Shown here piece after piece: positions 6,204-10,674 of a stretch of 10,674 nt of DNA. Numbering within the stretch: the first letter of the stretch is position 1; each line of letters begins with the position of its first letter. Both the position numbers and the translations under genes were made by a program. The DNA comes from Liminaster sp964567855 (GTDB lineage Bacteria > Bacteroidota > Bacteroidia > Bacteroidales > UBA3663), in assembly GCA_964567855.1 (NCBI GenBank), contig CAZMOE010000056.1, positions 1 through 10,674 on the forward strand, read 5' to 3'. The notes under the pieces were generated by a model, which was not told where the DNA came from, ran no database searches, and saw only the letters and a list, made by a program, of their open reading frames with translations.

Positions 6204-8048
6204 ATGTCAGACAAACCAAAGATCATCGACACGGAGGAGGTGGTAATACGCTTCTCCGGCGATTCCGGCGACGGTATGCAGTTGGCCGGAACGATTTTCT
6301 CCACGATTGCCGCTATCCTGGGAAATGAAATCTCCACATTCCCGGACTATCCGGCCGAGATGCGTGCTCCGCGCGGTTCGCTGGGCGGCGTCTCTTCCTA
6401 TCAGGTGCATGTCGGAAAGCGGGTCTATACTCCCGGCGATGCCTGCGATGTGCTGGTCGCCATGAACCCGGCGGCCTTGAAGCAGAATGCCGGATATCTG
6501 AAAAAAGGCGGTGTCCTTATCTATGACGAAGACACCTTCATCAAGAGTGAACTGGATAAAGCCAAGTTCGTGACCGCCGACCCGTTTGAGGAACTGGGGC
6601 TTGCCAGGACCATGCAGATCGTGCCGGTGCCCATCACCGAAAGCACCAAGGCCAGCTTGGCCGACAGCGGCATGGATGCGAAGTCCGTATTGCGTTGCCG
6701 CAATATCTTCGCCCTCGGCTTTATCTTCTGGCTCTTTAACCGTCCTATCGAAAAGGCGGTGGAGATGCTCACCTCCAAGTTCGGCAGGAAGCCCGATGTG
6801 CTGGCGGCCAACACCAAGGTCATTACCGACGGTTACAATTATGGCGCGAATGTCCATGCCTCCGTTTCTACCTATCGCATCGAGAGCGAAGCGGCCCAAC
6901 CGGGTGTTTATTGCGATGTCAAGGGAAATTTGGCCACCGCCTATGGTCTTGTTGCCGCTGCCGAGAAGGCGGGATTGCGTCTCTTCTTAGGATCTTATCC
7001 TATCACGCCCGCCACAGACATTCTTCACGAGCTTTCCAAGCTTAAATTTCTTGGCGTGACCACCGTTCAGGCCGAAGATGAGATCGCCGGCATCTGCACA
7101 GCCATCGGCGCCTCCTTCGGAGGTGCTCTCGCCGCTACGTCGACCTCCGGCCCTGGTCTTGCCTTGAAGTCCGAGGCCATCGGACTGGCCGTCATGGCCG
7201 AGTTACCCCTTGTCGTCATCGACGTGATGCGCGGCGGCCCCTCGACCGGCCTTCCCACCAAAACCGAACAGACCGACCTCATGCAGGCCCTTTACGGCCG
7301 CAACGGCGAATCGCCCTGTGTGGTTATGGCCGCCTCTACGCCGGTCGACTGTTTCCATTCCGCCTATATGGCTTCCAAGATCGCGCTGGAACATAACACC
7401 CCGGTCATTCTTTTGACCGATGCTTTCATCGGCAACGGCTCTTCTGCCATGCTGGTTCCCGATGTCGATCGATTGCCGGAGATCCGGATTCCCTATGCTA
7501 CCGAAGAAATGAAATCCGGTTACAAGCCCTATTACCGCAATCCGGAGACCTTTGTGCGCTACAAGGCCATCCCCGGCATGGAGGGCTTCATGCACCGGTT
7601 GGGCGGCCTGGAAAAGGATAATGTCACGAGTGCCATTTCCACCGATCCGGCCAACCATCAGCTGATGACCGATCTCCGCCGGAAGAAAGTGGACTATATC
7701 GCCCATTGCATTCCAGAACTCACCGTGCGCGGCGACGAGGATGCCGAGGTACTGGTGGTCGGCTGGGGCGGAACCTATGGTCACATCTGTGCCGCCGTCG
7801 ACAACGTGCGGGCAAAGAGCGGCCGGAAGGTGGCGCAGGTTCATTTTACCTATATCAGCCCGCTGCCGCTCAATACGGCCGAAGTGCTGCGCCGGTATAA
7901 GAAAATATTGGTCTGCGAGCTGAACAACGGGCAGTTTGCAGCCTATCTGCGCGGCAAGATAGCGGGTCTCGATATTCTGCAGCTCAATGAGGTGAAGGGA
8001 CAGCCGTTCCAGATTTCCACCATCGAGGAGGCCATCGGCCGCTTGTGA
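6204..8048 (+). CDS. korA: 2-oxoacid:ferredoxin oxidoreductase, alpha subunit with fused gamma domain (2-oxoglutarate type)
   Basis: Together with KorB it interconverts a 2-oxoacid (most likely 2-oxoglutarate) plus CoA with the acyl-CoA and CO2, using ferredoxin and thiamine diphosphate. The 614-residue length matches the fused gamma-alpha form. Residues about 12-200 are the gamma domain, beginning FSGDSGDGMQLAG (G19, G22, G24) and including FPDYPAEMRAPRGS. Residues about 235-430 are the pyrimidine-binding alpha domain: GSYPITPATDILHEL, QAEDEIAG, STSGPG at 313-318, and RGGPSTGLPTKTEQTDL starting at 343. The C-terminal transketolase-like domain carries EVLVVGWGGTYG and ILVCELNNGQ. The start ATG at 6204 follows an A/T-rich leader with weak ribosome binding signal. 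korB follows after 56 bp in the same direction. The exact 2-oxoacid is inferred from family resemblance, not proven. Confidence 0.94.
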   Translation: MSDKPKIIDTEEVVIRFSGDSGDGMQLAGTIFSTIAAILGNEISTFPDYPAEMRAPRGSLGGVSSYQVHVGKRVYTPGDACDVLVAMNPAALKQNAGYLKKGGVLIYDEDTFIKSELDKAKFVTADPFEELGLARTMQIVPVPITESTKASLADSGMDAKSVLRCRNIFALGFIFWLFNRPIEKAVEMLTSKFGRKPDVLAANTKVITDGYNYGANVHASVSTYRIESEAAQPGVYCDVKGNLATAYGLVAAAEKAGLRLFLGSYPITPATDILHELSKLKFLGVTTVQAEDEIAGICTAIGASFGGALAATSTSGPGLALKSEAIGLAVMAELPLVVIDVMRGGPSTGLPTKTEQTDLMQALYGRNGESPCVVMAASTPVDCFHSAYMASKIALEHNTPVILLTDAFIGNGSSAMLVPDVDRLPEIRIPYATEEMKSGYKPYYRNPETFVRYKAIPGMEGFMHRLGGLEKDNVTSAISTDPANHQLMTDLRRKKVDYIAHCIPELTVRGDEDAEVLVVGWGGTYGHICAAVDNVRAKSGRKVAQVHFTYISPLPLNTAEVLRRYKKILVCELNNGQFAAYLRGKIAGLDILQLNEVKGQPFQISTIEEAIGRL

Positions 8049-8104
8049 TTTCCTTTCCGGAGGTATCCGTTTATGTTTCACTATTAAACAACAGAAAGAA
8101 AACA

Positions 8105-9103
8105 ATGTACACTGCACAAGATTATAAAAGCGATCAGCCGTTGAAATTCTGCGCCGGTTGCGGCGATCATGCCATAGCCGCCTCCATGCAGAAGGCCATG
8201 GCCGAATTGGGTGTTGCTCCGTGCGATACGGCGGTCATTTCCGGCATCGGCTGCTCCAGCCGCATGCCTTATTATATGGGAACCTACGGTTTCCACACCA
8301 TCCACGGCCGCGGGCTGGCCATTGCCACCGGGCTGAAAACCGCGCGCCCGGAGCTGACGGTGTGGAACGTGAGCGGCGACGGCGACTGCTTAGCCATCGG
8401 CGGCAACCATTTCATCCATGCCATGCGTCGCAACATCGATTTGAACATCATCCTTTTCAATAATAAGATTTACGGTCTTACGAAAGGGCAGTACAGCCCT
8501 ACCAGCGACCGCGGCTTTGTCAGCAAATCCTCCCCGTGGGGCACGGTCGAGGATCCGTTCTGTCCGGCCGAGCTTTGTTTGGGTGCACGCGGCAATTTCT
8601 TCGCCCGCTCGTTGGATGTGGATTTGAAGAACAGCGTTGCCTGCATGGTGGCCGCCGCCCGTCATAAGGGTGCCGCGGTGGTCGAAATGCTCTGCAACTG
8701 CGTCATCTTTGCCGACGGCATTCACAAGGTGATTTCCGATCCCGCTGTTCGTGCCGACAGGACCATCCTGCTCGAGCATGGCAAGCCGATGGTTTACGGT
8801 GCCGCTCGCGACAAGGGGCTGGTGCTCGACGGGCTGACTTTAAAGAGCGTCACGCTCGGCGAAAACGGGGTGACGGAGCCGGATCTCCTTGTCCACGACG
8901 CCCATTGCGCCGACCCGACCCTGCATTTCAAGCTGGCCATGATGGGAGGCGATTTGCCGGTGGCCATGGGTGTCATCCGCGACGTGGCTGCCCCGACTTA
9001 TGATGAGGCCGTCCGCGCTCAGATCGAGGAGGTGAGCGCCAAGAAACCGCAACGCACTTTGCGCGAGTTGTTGCTGAGCGGCGACACCTGGGAGGTGAAG
9101 TGA
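8105..9103 (+). CDS. korB: 2-oxoacid:ferredoxin oxidoreductase, beta subunit (2-oxoglutarate type)
   Basis: This is the thiamine-diphosphate and iron-sulfur subunit partnering KorA. The 332-residue length is normal. Cysteines C16 and C19 (FCAGCGDH), C50 (GIGCSSR) and C199 (EMLCNCVIF) are in the positions expected to bind the single [4Fe-4S] cluster. The diphosphate-binding motif runs from GDGD at 91-94 to NNKIYGLTKGQ at 119-129, followed by YSPTS. The frame is open back to a GTG at 8045 overlapping the korA stop, but ATG 8105 is chosen because family members begin just before YTAxDYKSDQ, and AGAAAGAAAAC precedes this ATG. The 56-bp spacing and shared direction make korA-korB one transcript. 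No korC/korD-like ferredoxin subunit gene follows; an unlinked ferredoxin is implied. Confidence 0.95.
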   Translation: MYTAQDYKSDQPLKFCAGCGDHAIAASMQKAMAELGVAPCDTAVISGIGCSSRMPYYMGTYGFHTIHGRGLAIATGLKTARPELTVWNVSGDGDCLAIGGNHFIHAMRRNIDLNIILFNNKIYGLTKGQYSPTSDRGFVSKSSPWGTVEDPFCPAELCLGARGNFFARSLDVDLKNSVACMVAAARHKGAAVVEMLCNCVIFADGIHKVISDPAVRADRTILLEHGKPMVYGAARDKGLVLDGLTLKSVTLGENGVTEPDLLVHDAHCADPTLHFKLAMMGGDLPVAMGVIRDVAAPTYDEAVRAQIEEVSAKKPQRTLRELLLSGDTWEVK

Positions 9104-9134
9104 GGTCGGAAATCAGGCATTAAAGATAACCTTC

Positions 9135-9169
9135 ACGCCGCCAGAAGTTCTGAAAACTTCCGGCGGCGT
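9135..9169. terminator. Strong hairpin after korB, possible bidirectional transcription end
   Basis: ACGCCGCC (9135-9142) pairs with GGCGGCGT (9162-9169); after one A-C mismatch, GAAGTT (9144-9149) pairs with AACTTC (9155-9160) around a 5-base loop. The stem is 14 pairs in total. It lies 31 bp after the korB stop and beyond the end of the converging TPR gene. No strong U-run follows on the plus strand; on the minus strand a weak ATCTTTAAT follows after several bases. The fold is clear, while termination is inferred from placement. Confidence 0.55.
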
Positions 9170-9331
9170 TGTCGTGGAGAGGCTTCCTGTCGGTTTTTAT
9201 CGGGTTCTGTGTTGTTTTCAGAAAGCCGGTTTTGTTGTTTGGGGATATATAATCCTGTGGATTGATATTTCTGATGGGAACATTTGTTATTTTATATGGA
9301 GGGTTATGTATTTCTTTAGTTTTAAGAGATT

Positions 9332-10674
9332 TCAATCTTTCGGGGTGGTTGTTTCTGAATTATTTATGAGCCAATCGAGAGCATTTTTGATGGCTATTGT
9401 ATTCGGGTGTCTTTCCCCAAAAACCTCAATTCTTATCTCGAGTGCCTTTTGTAAGCATTTGATCGCCTTATCGAAGTTTCCTTGGGTGTGGTACACTGCG
9501 CTAATGCAGTTTAAAGAGTTTACTGTATCTGGATGTCTTTCCCCCAATACCTTAATTCTTATCTCCAGCGCTTTTTGATGATATTCGATTGCCTTTTCGT
9601 AGTTTCCTTGGCGGTAGTATACTATGCCAATGCAGTACAAAGAGGTAGCTGTATTCGGGTGTTTTTCCAAAAATATCTTAGTTTGTATCTCTAGTGCTTT
9701 TTGATAGCATTCAATTGCCTTTTTGTAGTTTCCTTGGTAGTAGTATACCGTGCCAATGTTATTCAAAGAGGTAGCTGTATTCGGGTGCCTTTCTCCCAAT
9801 ACCTCAGTTTGTATCTCTATTGCTTTTTGATAGCATTCTATGGCTCTTTCGTAGTTTCCTTGGTCGTCGTATACCCCTCCTATATTGTTCAAAGAGGCAG
9901 CTGTATCTGGGTGTCTTTCTCCCAATACCTCAGTTTGTATTTCTATTGCTTTTTGATAGCATTCTAAAGCCTTTTCGTAGTATCTTTGGCGGTAGTAAAC
10001 CAAACCAATGTTGTTCAAAGAGGCAGCTGTATCTGGATGTCTTTTCCCCAATACTTCTATTCTTATCTTCATTGCTTTTTGATAGCATTCTAAAGCCTTT
10101 TCGTAGTATCCTTGGTCGTTGTATACCGCACCAATGTTGTTCAAAGAGGTAGCTGTATTCGGGTGTTTTTCCCAAAATACCTCAGTTTGTATCTCCATTG
10201 CTTTTTGATAGCATTCTATGGCCTTTTCGTAATATCCTTGATTGTAGTACACCCCACCAATGCAGTTCAAAGAGTTTGCTGTATCTGGGTGTCTTTCTCC
10301 CAATATCCCAGTTTGTATTTTCATTGCTTTCTGATAATACTTGATGGCCTTTTCGTAGTATCCTTGGTTATGATACACCAAGCCAATGTTGTTCAGAGAT
10401 GTAGCCGTATCTGGGTGTCTCTCCCCCAATACCTCAATTCTTATCCCCAGTGCCTTTTGGTGGGCACTCATGGCTTCCTGATATTTGGCATAACGGTGTA
10501 GGAAACCGCCTTGTTCTTCCAATAAATCAGCATATTTCTTTTTGTCGTAATCGCATTCCTGAGCTAATGTAACGGCTGTCCGGTAAATATCATCGGTTTT
10601 TTTGATACGCTCTTCAATAGAATAGGAACTATCTGCCAACATCACCGAAGCTTTTAAAGAAAGTTCTTCAATGG
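9332..10674 (-). CDS. Tetratricopeptide repeat protein, kinesin-light-chain-like (partial, 5' end outside window)
   Basis: The frame runs from a TGA at 9332-9334 to the window edge without a stop. The GTG/ATG near 10640-10645 are only internal candidates: the codons upstream (IEELSLKAS) continue the same helical character, so the true start is probably outside. After a helical stretch rich in charged residues (10489-10674) come nine tandem 42-residue units with consensus YEKAIECYQKALEIQTEVLG and ERHPDTATSLNNIGxVYYxQG, the TPR_10/TPR_12 type of kinesin light chains. The last unit degenerates into ALDWLINNSETTTPKD. There is no signal peptide or catalytic motif in the visible part. TPR solenoids bind other proteins; the partner and any N-terminal effector domain cannot be seen. 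The DNA is visibly AT-richer than kor or aroK, suggesting transfer or an accessory origin. It converges on korB. Confidence 0.85.
   Translation of the reverse strand, partial: IEELSLKASVMLADSSYSIEERIKKTDDIYRTAVTLAQECDYDKKKYADLLEEQGGFLHRYAKYQEAMSAHQKALGIRIEVLGERHPDTATSLNNIGLVYHNQGYYEKAIKYYQKAMKIQTGILGERHPDTANSLNCIGGVYYNQGYYEKAIECYQKAMEIQTEVFWEKHPNTATSLNNIGAVYNDQGYYEKALECYQKAMKIRIEVLGKRHPDTAASLNNIGLVYYRQRYYEKALECYQKAIEIQTEVLGERHPDTAASLNNIGGVYDDQGNYERAIECYQKAIEIQTEVLGERHPNTATSLNNIGTVYYYQGNYKKAIECYQKALEIQTKIFLEKHPNTATSLYCIGIVYYRQGNYEKAIEYHQKALEIRIKVLGERHPDTVNSLNCISAVYHTQGNFDKAIKCLQKALEIRIEVFGERHPNTIAIKNALDWLINNSETTTPKD
9335..10483 (-). repeat. Nine tandem 126-bp units encoding TPRs
   Basis: The protein repeats keep exactly 42 residues from unit to unit with no insertion or deletion, so the DNA has a strict 126-bp period. 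Eight complete units cover 9476-10483 and a ninth, diverged at its end, reaches 9335. Blocks such as AATACCTCAGTTTGTAT and TTTTTGATAGCATTC recur nearly unchanged between neighbouring units. The strong DNA-level conservation suggests recent duplication or gene conversion and makes copy-number change by recombination likely. Confidence 0.85.

Noticed and set aside
7203..8117. Open frame of 304 codons on the minus strand opposite korA
   Set aside because: It mirrors a strongly conserved korA sequence in a GC-rich gene, where antisense stops are rare. The His/Gly-rich translation has no domain.
9120..9335. 71-codon frame on the minus strand just after the TPR gene
   Set aside because: It needs a TTG start, overlaps the strong hairpin at 9135-9169, and has no recognisable domain or ribosome binding site.
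9335..10483. Regular tandem repeats that might suggest a CRISPR array or satellite
   Set aside because: The 126-bp period is in frame and encodes canonical TPR units, with no spacer/repeat alternation and no cas genes.

Overview
The window reads as a chromosomal segment of a Gram-negative Bacteroidales bacterium. The evidence is an outer-membrane beta-barrel protein with an N-terminal CarboxypepD_reg-like domain (a Bacteroidota hallmark), A/T-rich translation starts with little Shine-Dalgarno signal, and two promoters close to the Bacteroides pattern TTTG-N19/21-TAnnTTTG. An anaerobic 2-oxoacid:ferredoxin oxidoreductase pair also fits an anaerobic gut or oral lineage. The conserved genes look GC-rich by eye, which would suit an Alistipes-like (Rikenellaceae) or related genome, but that genus guess is weak.

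Layout, left to right: a cation diffusion facilitator (+, 77-997) meets a typical 2-Cys peroxiredoxin (-, 994-1596) tail to tail, sharing stop-codon bases. A GNAT acetyltransferase (+, 1624-2265) starts 27 bp from the peroxiredoxin start and overlaps, tail to tail by 55 bp, a 975-residue outer-membrane barrel protein (-, 2211-5138). A 385-bp divergent gap holds a good promoter for shikimate kinase (aroK, +, 5524-6102). After a hairpin-rich 101-bp gap come korA (+, 6204-8048) and korB (+, 8105-9103), the two subunits of a 2-oxoglutarate-type ferredoxin oxidoreductase. A strong hairpin lies after korB. The right end is an AT-richer reading frame on the minus strand (9332 to beyond the window edge) encoding nine exact 42-residue kinesin-light-chain-like TPR units; its N-terminus is outside the window.

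Functionally this is mostly a housekeeping neighbourhood: metal export, peroxide detoxification, aromatic amino-acid synthesis and reductive/oxidative 2-oxoacid metabolism. korA-korB is the only clear functional pair. I see no CRISPR array, transposase, tRNA or rRNA gene. The most accessory-looking element is the truncated TPR gene. I do not see a convincing undescribed multi-gene system here. The more unusual points are the convergent overlaps (one containing a palindrome that encodes the same pentapeptide on both strands), an acidic insertion in the peroxiredoxin, and the homogeneous TPR array.
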